The position numbers and the translations under genes are program-made. 64,000 bases of DNA from Shewanella algae (lineage in GTDB: Bacteria; Pseudomonadota; Gammaproteobacteria; Enterobacterales; Shewanellaceae): the NCBI RefSeq assembly GCF_009183365.2, contig NZ_CP068230.1, positions 1,331,001 through 1,395,000 of the forward strand, given 5' to 3'. Position 1 is the stretch's first letter. Each line of letters opens with the position of its first letter. Shown here in pieces: positions 8,584-16,825 of the stretch. The notes below the pieces were generated by a model. It was given only the letters and a program-made list of their open reading frames with translations, had not been told where the DNA came from and did not search any database.

Positions 8584-10235
8584 TGGCGGCGAAAGTAAAA
8601 CTGCAGGTGTTGATGTTGGCAGCGGAAAACGCCGCCCTGGCCGGTGCCAAAGTCGGCGGTATGGCCGATGTGCTGGCCGAGTTGCCTCCGGCGCTGCAAA
8701 GCCAAGGCGTGGCGGCGCATATCATAATGCCGGACTATGGCTTTTTGGCCAAGGAGCAGGGGGCCGATTTTCTGTGCGAGTTTGAATTTGCTTTCGGCGC
8801 AGGCACCACCCGGGCGCGGCTATTTCGTATCGCCAATCCGGCGGTTCAGCCTGACTCCCAGGGGTTGTGGATCTATCTTCTGGCTCATGAAGGTTTTTGC
8901 GGCGTTAAGCGTGAAGTCTACAGCCTGGATGGCCCTGAGCGCCCCTTTGCCACAGATGCAGGCAAGTTTGCCCTCTTCGGCGCTGCAGTGGCGGCGGCGC
9001 TGAAACAGGGATTATTGCCGCTGCCGGACAGGTTTCACCTGCACGACTGGCACTGCGGCGGTTTTGCCATGTTAAGAGCACTGGATCCCGCCTATCGCGG
9101 CCTATCAAAAGTGCCCTGTGTCCTCAGTATTCACAACCTGGCGATGCAGGGTGTGCGGCCGCTTGCCGGCGAGGCATCTTCCCTGGCAGCTTGGTATCCC
9201 TGGCTGTTGGCCGAAGGGGTAAACTCCAAACTGCAACTGGCGCTGGATACCCGCTACCCCGGGTGCATCAATCCGCTGCGGGCGGCGATTCAGTTCTGCG
9301 ATGTTATCCATCTGGTCTCGGCGACTTACGCCAAGGAAGTGCTGCGTCCGTCACAGCCTGAACTGGGCTTCTTTGGCGGCGAGGGATTGGAGGCTGACCT
9401 GCAGGCCAAAGCCAAGCTTGGCCAGGTGTTCGGAATTCTCAACGGCTGTGACTATCAAAAAGGACTACCGCTCGCGGCCGGCAAGCGGCAGCAACTCAAG
9501 TTGCAACTGTCCAAGATAGCCACAGAGGCATTATTGAGTAAACTCGGGCGCAGCGAAGCAGTGACGCCGGCAGATATGATTGCTCAAATCCGCTTGGGGC
9601 AGATATCTGACTCACCGGGAATGCTGCTGACCTCGGTTGGCAGGCTCACTGAACAGAAGTTACTCTTGTTGTGTCATCCCTGGCAGGGCAAGACATTGCT
9701 GGAAGAGCTGCTGCTAAGGCTGGCGCAGTTTAGCGACAGCGCCTGTTTTTGGCTGCTTGGCAGCGGCGATGAGCAGATAGCGGCACTCTTTGGCCGCATC
9801 GCCGCGAGCAACAGCAATTTTCGCTTTATCAATGGTTATCATCAGGAGCTGGCCGATGCCCTCTATCAATGCGGCGATCTGTTTGTGATGCCAAGCTCCT
9901 TCGAGCCTTGCGGTATCAGCCAGATGCTGGCTTTGAGAGCAGGCCAACCCTGCTTGGTGCATGCCACAGGCGGGCTGGCCGATACCATCAGCGACGGTGA
10001 CAATGGCTTGGTATTCTCGGGGGCCGGGCTGGATGAACAGGCCAAGGCGCTGCTCGACGCCCTGTCCCGGGCCTTGGAGCTCTATTCCACAGCCAACTGG
10101 AATGCCCTTAGAAAAAGTGCCTCCGCCAGTCGCTTTTCATGGCAAGACAGCGCAAGGCTTTATCTGACCCAACTCTACCAGGTGGAAAGTTGCAGCAAGG
10201 ATGAGCGGCGCCTAGTGGAAAGCGCCATAAATTAG
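8583..10235 (+). CDS. glgA: Glycogen synthase, ADP-glucose type (divergent GlgA)
   Basis: GT5 glycosyltransferase elongating alpha-1,4 chains from ADP-glucose. At 550 aa it is longer than the usual GlgA of about 480. Recognisable sites are the N-terminal KVGGMADVLAELP (usual form KxGGLxDV), LHDWHCG (usual NDWH), NGCDYQ, VGRLTEQK and the C-terminal PSSFEPCGISQMLALRAGQP with GGLADTI, the GT-B E-x7-E region. The synthase motifs are therefore conserved in position but altered in sequence. ATG 8583 overlaps the glgC stop (TAATG). As last gene of the operon and partner of glgC the function is well supported; the divergence suggests an Alteromonadales-type subfamily. Confidence 0.9.
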   Translation: MAAKVKLQVLMLAAENAALAGAKVGGMADVLAELPPALQSQGVAAHIIMPDYGFLAKEQGADFLCEFEFAFGAGTTRARLFRIANPAVQPDSQGLWIYLLAHEGFCGVKREVYSLDGPERPFATDAGKFALFGAAVAAALKQGLLPLPDRFHLHDWHCGGFAMLRALDPAYRGLSKVPCVLSIHNLAMQGVRPLAGEASSLAAWYPWLLAEGVNSKLQLALDTRYPGCINPLRAAIQFCDVIHLVSATYAKEVLRPSQPELGFFGGEGLEADLQAKAKLGQVFGILNGCDYQKGLPLAAGKRQQLKLQLSKIATEALLSKLGRSEAVTPADMIAQIRLGQISDSPGMLLTSVGRLTEQKLLLLCHPWQGKTLLEELLLRLAQFSDSACFWLLGSGDEQIAALFGRIAASNSNFRFINGYHQELADALYQCGDLFVMPSSFEPCGISQMLALRAGQPCLVHATGGLADTISDGDNGLVFSGAGLDEQAKALLDALSRALELYSTANWNALRKSASASRFSWQDSARLYLTQLYQVESCSKDERRLVESAIN

Positions 10236-10308
10236 TCAGGTTTCCGAAGGTGCTCTGCTACACTAGACCTGTAGATTTCTTCTTTGTTATTCACAGGCTT
10301 GGGGGCAG

Positions 10309-13300
10309 ATGGAGCAGAGCATTTTCCTTCCTTTGGCACAAAATGCCGCATTTTTGCTGGCATTGGTGTTTATTTATGATGCTATTCCCAGACAGCAGCA
10401 GCGGGAGTACTTCCTGCTGTGGCGTTTGTTGATTGGCGTCATTATCGGTGGCATCTGTATTGCGGTGATGCTTACCCCCTGGAGCTACGAGCCGGGGATC
10501 TTCTTCGATAGTCGCTCTGTACTTTTAAGTATCTCAGGCCTGTTTTTCGGCGGCCTGCCGACCATAATCGCCTGCGTGATTACCGCCGCTTTTCGCATCT
10601 ATCTCGGTGGCGGTGCTGTTTGGGTTGGTGTTGGAGTGATCTTCTCCAGCGGCTTGATAGGCCTGTTGTGGCGCAAACGGCGCAAGCAATCCCTCGCCGA
10701 TATAGGCTACCCGGAGCTGGCCGGCTTTTCCCTGTTGGTACATCTGGTGATGCTGGCCTGGATGTTACTGCTGCCCTGGGAAACCGCCAAAGGGGTGCTT
10801 GCCAGTATCAGTTTGCCTGTGCTGACCTTGTTCCCACTCACCAATGTGTTGCTGGGGCGCTTGCTGTCGCGGCGGCTGGAATTTGAGCGCGACAACCGCA
10901 TTCGGCTGCAGGATGACTTTCTGTTTCGCTCCCAGTTCCATGTGGGCAACATAGGGATTTCCATCACCTCGCCGGATCAACGCTGGCTCAAGATAAACCC
11001 CCACATGTGCCGGATGTTAGGTTACACAGAGCAGGAGTTGTCGCAGCTGACCTGGTCTGAGCTGACCCACCCGGATGATCTGCCCGCCGATATGGCGCAA
11101 TTCAGGCGGATGCTGGATGGTGAAATCGACGAGTATGAGATGGAAAAACGCTTCGTCTCCAAGCAGGGGCAGTATGTCTATACCCATATGACAGTGGCCT
11201 GTCAGCGCCATCATCAGCAGGTACAGTTGGTGATAGCCGGCTATATCGATATTACCTCGGCCAAGTTGGCCGAGCAGGCGATTGCCGCCAGTCGCGATCA
11301 GTTGGAGCTGGTGCTGCAAAGCGGTCAACTCGGCTTCTGGGACTGGGACCCAGTCAAGGATACCGTAGTGCGCAACAAACGCAGTGCCGAAATTCTCGGC
11401 TGCTCCCTTAACAATCTCAACGACAACAAACGCCTGTGGCTTGATGGTATTCATCCCAAGGACAGGGCCTGGGTACTGCGCTCCTTGGATGAGCATCTGG
11501 CGGGCAAAACCGAGCAACACAAGGTGCAGTACCGGCTGATCCGTCCGGACGGCGAACTGCGCTGGGTGCAGGATACCGGCAAGGTGGTCAGTCGTGACGA
11601 GAAGGGCAGGCCGCTCAGGGTTTGCGGCGTGCATGTGGATATTACCGAGCAAAAACAGCTGGAAGCCTCACTCAAGCTGGCGGCTTCCGTCTATGAAAAT
11701 TCCAGCGAGGCGATGAGCGTGCTGGATGATGTCGGCACCATAATGACGGTCAATTCGGCGTTCAGCGCCATCACTGGGTATCAGCCACAAGATGTGCTGG
11801 GCAGTAACATAGATATGCTCAAGTGCGACGACCATGATGAGAGGTTTTACCGTGAGCTGAATCATGCTCTCAGCCACAAGGGGCGCTGGCAGGGAGAGAT
11901 GTGGCTGCGCTGCAGTGATGGCCGCAAGATAATGATTTGGCTCAGCATCAATACCATTCACAGCACGGATGATACCCCACTGAGAAGGGTGGCGTTGTTT
12001 TCCGATATCACCGACAAGAAGCAGAATGAACGTCTTATCTGGCGTCAGGCCAACTATGATGCCCTGACAGGTTTGCCGAACCGGCGCATGTTCACCGAGC
12101 ATCTTGGCAATGAAATCCGTAAGGCCAAGCGCCATGGCCATGGTTTTGCGCTGCTGTTTCTGGATCTGGATTTCTTCAAAGAGGTCAATGATACCCTCGG
12201 CCATGACATGGGTGACTTACTGCTGGTGGAAACCTCGGAGCGGCTGCAGGCCTGTGTGCGTGAGTCCGACGTGGTGGCCAGACTCGGCGGCGATGAGTTC
12301 ACCTTGCTGCTCTCGGATGTGCAGGATCATAACGGGGTCGAGCGGGTTGCCAACCATATTCTCAGCAGTCTGGCCGAGCCCTTCAAGTTGGGCGATGAAA
12401 CCGCCTTTATCAGCGCCAGTATCGGCATTACCCTGTATCCCGATGATGGCCAGACAGTGGAGTTGTTGCTTAAACATGCGGATCAGGCTATGTATGCCGC
12501 CAAAGATCAGGGCCGCAACCGTTTCAACTATTTCACTGCTTCTATGCAGGAATACGCCAGATATAGGATGCGACTTATTCAGGATTTGCGTCAGGCATTG
12601 GAGCGGCGCGAATTCGAGCTCAGGTTCCAACCCATAGTCGAGCTGGGCAGCGGTAAGGTGTTCAAGGCCGAAGCCTTGCTGCGCTGGAATCACAGTGAGC
12701 GCGGCAGTGTCTCGCCGGCTGAGTTTATTCCGGTGGCAGAAGACACAGGGCTTATCTTTGAAATCGGTAACTGGGTGTTTGAGCAGGCGGCGCGTCAGAG
12801 TGCCGCCTGGCGCGAGGCTTATGGGAGCGAGGTGCAGATCAGTATCAACAAGTCGCCAATCCAGTTTCGCGACGAAGGCAACCGCTTTGCCGAGTGGCTG
12901 GAGTTGCTGACAAGTCTGGGTGTCTCTGGCTCGGGGATCTGTATAGAGATAACCGAAGGCCTGTTACTGGATGCCAATATGGGAGTGACCGAAAAGCTGT
13001 TGGCCTATAGGGATGCCGGCATTCAGGTGTCTCTGGATGACTTTGGCACCGGCTATTCCTCCCTGGCTTATCTGAAGCGGTTTGATATTGACTATCTCAA
13101 GATAGATCAATCTTTTACCCGTAATTTGGAAACAGATGAGAGCGACTTGACCCTCTGTGAAGCCATCATAGTCATGGCACACAAGTTGGGGATGAAGGTG
13201 ATAGCCGAAGGGGTGGAGACAGCCGGTCAGGCCGAGATCTTGACCCGCATAGGCTGCGACTATGCTCAGGGTTATCTCTACTCCCAGGCGTTGGATATCG

Positions 13301-13362
13301 AAGGCTTTGAGCAAAAATATCTTGGCAAGCATCAGGTCATAGGTGGTGGAAATGCCAGCTGA
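10309..13362 (+). CDS. Membrane sensor with PAS domains, GGDEF and EAL (c-di-GMP enzyme)
   Basis: 1017-aa inner-membrane protein. Residues 1-190 hold about five to six hydrophobic segments resembling the 5TM-5TMR_LYT sensor (LSISGLFFGGLPTIIACVIT). Three PAS-like domains follow (roughly 205-325, 335-455 and 460-580), then GGDEF (motif intact at 660-664) and EAL (motif intact at 788-790; DDFGTGYSS near 909). An inhibitory-site RxxD (RESD) sits five residues before GGDEF. Both catalytic domains look competent, so it could make or degrade cyclic di-GMP; the net activity cannot be read from sequence. It follows glgA by 73 bp with a possible TACACT -10 in between, so it is probably transcribed separately. 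The ligand is unknown. Confidence 0.9.
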   Translation: MEQSIFLPLAQNAAFLLALVFIYDAIPRQQQREYFLLWRLLIGVIIGGICIAVMLTPWSYEPGIFFDSRSVLLSISGLFFGGLPTIIACVITAAFRIYLGGGAVWVGVGVIFSSGLIGLLWRKRRKQSLADIGYPELAGFSLLVHLVMLAWMLLLPWETAKGVLASISLPVLTLFPLTNVLLGRLLSRRLEFERDNRIRLQDDFLFRSQFHVGNIGISITSPDQRWLKINPHMCRMLGYTEQELSQLTWSELTHPDDLPADMAQFRRMLDGEIDEYEMEKRFVSKQGQYVYTHMTVACQRHHQQVQLVIAGYIDITSAKLAEQAIAASRDQLELVLQSGQLGFWDWDPVKDTVVRNKRSAEILGCSLNNLNDNKRLWLDGIHPKDRAWVLRSLDEHLAGKTEQHKVQYRLIRPDGELRWVQDTGKVVSRDEKGRPLRVCGVHVDITEQKQLEASLKLAASVYENSSEAMSVLDDVGTIMTVNSAFSAITGYQPQDVLGSNIDMLKCDDHDERFYRELNHALSHKGRWQGEMWLRCSDGRKIMIWLSINTIHSTDDTPLRRVALFSDITDKKQNERLIWRQANYDALTGLPNRRMFTEHLGNEIRKAKRHGHGFALLFLDLDFFKEVNDTLGHDMGDLLLVETSERLQACVRESDVVARLGGDEFTLLLSDVQDHNGVERVANHILSSLAEPFKLGDETAFISASIGITLYPDDGQTVELLLKHADQAMYAAKDQGRNRFNYFTASMQEYARYRMRLIQDLRQALERREFELRFQPIVELGSGKVFKAEALLRWNHSERGSVSPAEFIPVAEDTGLIFEIGNWVFEQAARQSAAWREAYGSEVQISINKSPIQFRDEGNRFAEWLELLTSLGVSGSGICIEITEGLLLDANMGVTEKLLAYRDAGIQVSLDDFGTGYSSLAYLKRFDIDYLKIDQSFTRNLETDESDLTLCEAIIVMAHKLGMKVIAEGVETAGQAEILTRIGCDYAQGYLYSQALDIEGFEQKYLGKHQVIGGGNAS

Positions 13363-13415
13363 TAACTTGTGTTTGCGGTATACTCGCCGACCTTTTTATG
13401 TTTCAGGTGTTGAAG

Positions 13416-14684
13416 ATGCAGTTTTCTGAAACCCAGCTGCCGGGAGCGCTGCTCGAAGCCGTTGCCCAGTGCGGCTATCGTGAGTTGACGGCGGTGCAGC
13501 AGCAGGTATTGCCGGCGGCATTGGCCGGACGGGATATTATGGCTTCGGCCCAGACAGGCACAGGTAAAACCGCGGCCTTTGGCTTGCCGCTGTTGGCCGC
13601 CTTGATTGATGAGTGGCAGCAACAGGGGCTCGCTGAGCCTGAGTATGGCGCCGCTCCCAGAGTGCTTATCCTGACACCAACCCGCGAGCTGGCGCAGCAA
13701 GTGGCGACTCAGTTGGGTAAATACGCCGCCCATACTCCATTTCGCATTTTGGCCATTTTCGGCGGCGCCAACTTCAACCCTCAACGCAAGGCGATAGCGG
13801 CCGGTATTGAGGTGCTGGTGGCGACGCCGGGGCGGCTGTTCGATCACCTGAGCCAAGATCATCTCAAGCTGGATAAGGTTAAGGCCCTGGTGCTGGATGA
13901 GGCCGACCGCATGTTGGACCTGGGGTTTTTGCCGGATATTGAGCGCCTGGGGCGCTATCTGCCAGATGGGCATCAGACCATGCTGTTTTCGGCGACCTTC
14001 CCCGAGGCGGTCAAGCGCCTCGGGCACAAGCTGCTCGATAAGCCAGAATGGTTTGAAGTGGATAAAGAGAGCCGCACTCAGGCGCAGATCCAGCAAAAGG
14101 TGTATCCGGTGGACTATCGCCGTAAAGCCGAGTTGCTTGCCGAGCTTATTGGTTGCAACAACTGGCAACAGGTGTTGGCCTTTGTCAGTACCAAGGAGAG
14201 TGCCGAGCAGTTGCAGCAAGAGTTAAAACTCGACGGCATCAAGAGCGCCTGTTTTCACGGCGACAAGACTCAGGGCGCCCGCAGCCGCGCTCTGGCGCAG
14301 TTCATCGATGGAGAGATTAGGGTATTGGTGGCAACCGATGTCGCGGCCCGAGGCCTGGATATTCCGGCCTTGCCAAGGGTTATCAATCTCGAGCTGCCAT
14401 CGCAGGCTGATGACTATATTCATCGCATCGGCCGTACCGGCAGAGCAGGGCGCAGCGGCGAAGCCATCTCTTTGGTGAGCCCGGCCGAAGAGCAAAAACT
14501 GGCTGAAATAGAAGCGCTGCTCGGTTACAAGCTGCCAAGAGAAGTACTGCCAGGTTACGAGAAGGGCGCGCCGTTGCCGGAGCGCTATTTACAGTCTATA
14601 GAGAAGCCCCGACCTGCCAAGACTCACAGAGGCCATAAACCCGGCCGCAAGGGTCCGCTTCCCAAAGGCCCAAGACGCAGATAA
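13416..14684 (+). CDS. rhlE: DEAD-box ATP-dependent RNA helicase, RhlE type
   Basis: RNA helicase of 422 aa. Q-motif region YRELTAVQQQVLPAAL, motif I AQTGTGKTAAF, TPTRELAQQ, DEAD box VLDEADRMLDLGF, SAT motif MLFSATFPE, and helicase-C motifs ATDVAARGLDIP and HRIGRTGRAGR are all present. The short basic C-terminus (KTHRGHKPGRKGPLPKGPRR) is typical of RhlE-like proteins in RNA remodelling, ribosome assembly or cold adaptation. ATG 13416 is preferred because MQFSETQLP aligns with the family start; an in-frame ATG at 13398 would add six residues. The gene stands alone. Confidence 0.9.
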   Translation: MQFSETQLPGALLEAVAQCGYRELTAVQQQVLPAALAGRDIMASAQTGTGKTAAFGLPLLAALIDEWQQQGLAEPEYGAAPRVLILTPTRELAQQVATQLGKYAAHTPFRILAIFGGANFNPQRKAIAAGIEVLVATPGRLFDHLSQDHLKLDKVKALVLDEADRMLDLGFLPDIERLGRYLPDGHQTMLFSATFPEAVKRLGHKLLDKPEWFEVDKESRTQAQIQQKVYPVDYRRKAELLAELIGCNNWQQVLAFVSTKESAEQLQQELKLDGIKSACFHGDKTQGARSRALAQFIDGEIRVLVATDVAARGLDIPALPRVINLELPSQADDYIHRIGRTGRAGRSGEAISLVSPAEEQKLAEIEALLGYKLPREVLPGYEKGAPLPERYLQSIEKPRPAKTHRGHKPGRKGPLPKGPRRR

Positions 14685-14771
14685 TGCAATCTGCCCTGCT
14701 ATACTCAATGCGTTGCCTCGGTATGCCGTCAGCAGCGCAACCCGTTAACTCGAGCGTTAAAGGAGATGAGT

Positions 14772-15119
14772 ATGTTGCGAAAATTAGTGATCTTGCTGTG
14801 GTTGAGTATGCTTGTGGCTTGCAGTTCCATTCCCAAAGACTGGTCCGGTATGAGTTCAACCGAGATAGCCTCCTGGAAAGAGGCCGGCTTTGACTCCCGA
14901 AGCGCCCAGCAGTGGCATGTTGCCGGATTTGATGCCTCAAGCGCAGGCGCCTGGCAGGCACAGGGCTTTAAACTCCAAGATGCCAAGGCATGGAGCAAGC
15001 AAAACTTCACCCCGGTTGAGGCCAAAGGCTGGCGTGCCGGCGGCTTTGACATGGAGGATGCCATGAAAAACCGTGCCAAGGGGCTGACACCGATAGTGGA
15101 TCACGAACTAAAGCCTTAG
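14772..15119 (+). CDS. Small lipoprotein built of five 13-residue repeats
   Basis: 115 aa. A lipoprotein signal peptide (MLRKLVILLWLSMLVACSS, lipobox LVAC) is followed by almost nothing but five back-to-back 13-residue repeats: WKEAGFDSRSAQQ, WHVAGFDASSAGA, WQAQGFKLQDAKA, WSKQNFTPVEAKG and WRAGGFDMEDAMK. Consensus W-x3-(G/N)-F-x5-A-x. AGGAG sits six bases before ATG 14772 and directly against an in-frame ATG at 14766, so 14772 is preferred. A TATACT -10-like hexamer lies at about 14700. The function is not recognised; it may be a membrane-tethered binding protein. The TAG stop codon is part of the 4-bp target duplication of the adjoining MITE. Confidence 0.85.
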   Translation: MLRKLVILLWLSMLVACSSIPKDWSGMSSTEIASWKEAGFDSRSAQQWHVAGFDASSAGAWQAQGFKLQDAKAWSKQNFTPVEAKGWRAGGFDMEDAMKNRAKGLTPIVDHELKP

Positions 15120-15383
15120 GGAAGGTGCGAATAAGTCCTCGCGGCACTCTGGCTTACACAGCAATTGGCGTTCAAGGCATCTGACTGAAGGCATGCTGGG
15201 GCCTGTCAAAGTCGGATAACGCAGAGAGCCGGTTGCTGTGTAAGCCCCGAAGGGCGTGGCTTACAGACCTGCCTGCTGTGTTGTGCTTCTTGCAAAGGAC
15301 TAAGGCCATTTACTGCGAACCACGCCTTGCATCCAGGCCCGTAAGCCGACGCAGAGCACGCATGGGACTTGTTCGCACCTTCC
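15120..15383 (+). mobile_element. IS5-type MITE, copy 1 (264 bp)
   Basis: Non-coding element with imperfect terminal inverted repeats (left GGAAGGTGCGAATAAGTCC; right end, read inward, GGAAGGTGCGAACAAGTCC) flanked by TTAG at 15116-15119 and 15384-15387. These ends match the E. coli IS5 terminus, and TTAG fits the YTAR target of that group. The same sequence recurs at 39112-39374 and, inverted, at 54453-54714. It carries no transposase, so movement would need an IS5-family enzyme from elsewhere. Confidence 0.88.
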
Positions 15384-15405
15384 TTAGCAGCGGTCAGGTA
15401 TACAG

Positions 15406-15431
15406 AAATGGGCGCGAATAGCGCCCATTTT
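15406..15431. terminator. Hairpin terminator, possibly bidirectional
   Basis: AAATGGGCGC / GCGCCCATTT stem with a GAATA loop followed by T. It separates MITE copy 1 from the COG0523 gene and could end transcription coming from the lipoprotein gene. Confidence 0.65.
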
Positions 15432-15515
15432 GCATCTGTTTACAATTTCGAGCTAACTCTTTCCCTGCTTGGGTTACACTCTGCTGCCTCAATGCTGTAA
15501 AGAATGGAGTCACAG

Positions 15516-16649
15516 ATGATCCTCAAACCCGTCGCCACCAATCTGATCACCGGCTTTCTCGGCTCAGGCAAAACCACCTTTATTAAGGCGCTGCTGGCCA
15601 ATAAGCCAGCTGGCGAGACCTGGGCGGTATTGGTCAATGAGTTCGGTGAAATTGGAATAGATGCCGGCCTGATGGGCCAGAGTGACTCCGGCGTTGTCAT
15701 ACGAGAAGTGCCCGGCGGCTGTTTGTGCTGCGCCGCCGGGGTGCCGACTCAAGTGGCGGTGACTCAGCTGCTGGCCCGGGCCAAACCCGACAGATTGCTG
15801 ATAGAGCCCACCGGCCTTGGTCATCCCAAAGAGATTTTGAAAACCCTAAGCTCGAAACAGTTTGCCGAAGTGCTCAGCATCAAGGCCAGCATCTGTCTGT
15901 TTGACCCGCGCAAACTCAGTGACAAGCGCTATACCGAACATGAGAATTTTCTCTCCCAGCTGCAGATAGCCGATATCCTGCTGGCCGGCAAGCAGGACCT
16001 TTGGCAACAGCAAGAGCCAATGGTTCTGCCTGGGGGGGAGCCGCAAAGTGCAAAAGGTAATGAGCCGGAAAGTGATCAGGAGAGTAAGCGGCTAGCTGCA
16101 CACTTGAGGGAACAAATAGCCGCCTTTATTGCCGCTCAGCAACTGCAAGGGGAGCTGTTTTACTGGTCCAAAGAGCAGAAGCTCAATGATGAATTGTTGC
16201 GGGCGCTGGCTCGGCCGGCAAAGGCCAATTTGAACACTAAAGCCACTCCCTTAGGCGCCGGGCTGCTGCGGCAAAATGCCGGTGTGTTTGCCATCAAGCC
16301 ACTTGATGCCGAGCCGCAGAGCCCGGAAGCACCCGAGTGGGACGCTCGCGGCATAGTGTTCAAAAGTAATAAAGGCGAGGGCTGTTACAGCTATGGCTGG
16401 ATCTTTACTCCGGATTGGCTGTTCGATCTCGAGCGCCTCTATCGCTGGGCCAAGGCACTCGATGTGGTGCGACTAAAAGCTGTGATGATCACCAAAGACG
16501 GCATAGCGGCGCTCAATATGCTCGACGGTGAATTGAGCGTTGAAGAGCTCGATGATGCCATGGACTCCAGGCTGGAGATCATCAGTCGCGCCCCTTTGCA
16601 GCCTGAATCTTTGGAGCAGCAACTGCTCGCCATGAAAGTCGCCGAATAA
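15516..16649 (+). CDS. COG0523 (CobW/YjiA/ZNG1-like) metal-handling GTPase
   Basis: 377-aa cytoplasmic G3E GTPase. Walker A TGFLGSGKTTF, the metal-binding CxCC motif in GGCLCCAAG, Walker B region LLIEPTGLGHP and a C-terminal CobW_C-like domain (GIVFKSNKGEGCYSYGWIF onward). COG0523 proteins insert or traffic metals, often zinc, into client proteins; the client here is unknown. GGAG lies six bases before ATG 15516, so the in-frame ATG at 15504 is discounted. No Zur-type palindrome was seen upstream. The His-rich linker of many zinc-linked members is absent; an acidic Gln/Glu/Ser stretch (about 175-195) sits between the domains instead. Confidence 0.88.
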   Translation: MILKPVATNLITGFLGSGKTTFIKALLANKPAGETWAVLVNEFGEIGIDAGLMGQSDSGVVIREVPGGCLCCAAGVPTQVAVTQLLARAKPDRLLIEPTGLGHPKEILKTLSSKQFAEVLSIKASICLFDPRKLSDKRYTEHENFLSQLQIADILLAGKQDLWQQQEPMVLPGGEPQSAKGNEPESDQESKRLAAHLREQIAAFIAAQQLQGELFYWSKEQKLNDELLRALARPAKANLNTKATPLGAGLLRQNAGVFAIKPLDAEPQSPEAPEWDARGIVFKSNKGEGCYSYGWIFTPDWLFDLERLYRWAKALDVVRLKAVMITKDGIAALNMLDGELSVEELDDAMDSRLEIISRAPLQPESLEQQLLAMKVAE

Positions 16650-16825
16650 CGCCCTATTCAAGGCTGTGGCATCCAGGCTGATAACTCGGGTACAATCCGC
16701 CATCCACTTTTTCCGAGGTGATTGATTTCGGAGTGCCAATTTGAATGGAGGCCGAGCTGGCGCCTCCTAATATGGCCTCTGATATCGAACTTATGGTTTA
16801 ACACCTTTGATGTTGAGAAAGCGTC

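Noticed and set aside
16740..16770. Hairpin GGAGGC/GCCTCC upstream of the MATE gene as a riboswitch
   Set aside because: A single short stem with no recognisable aptamer motif; not enough to call.
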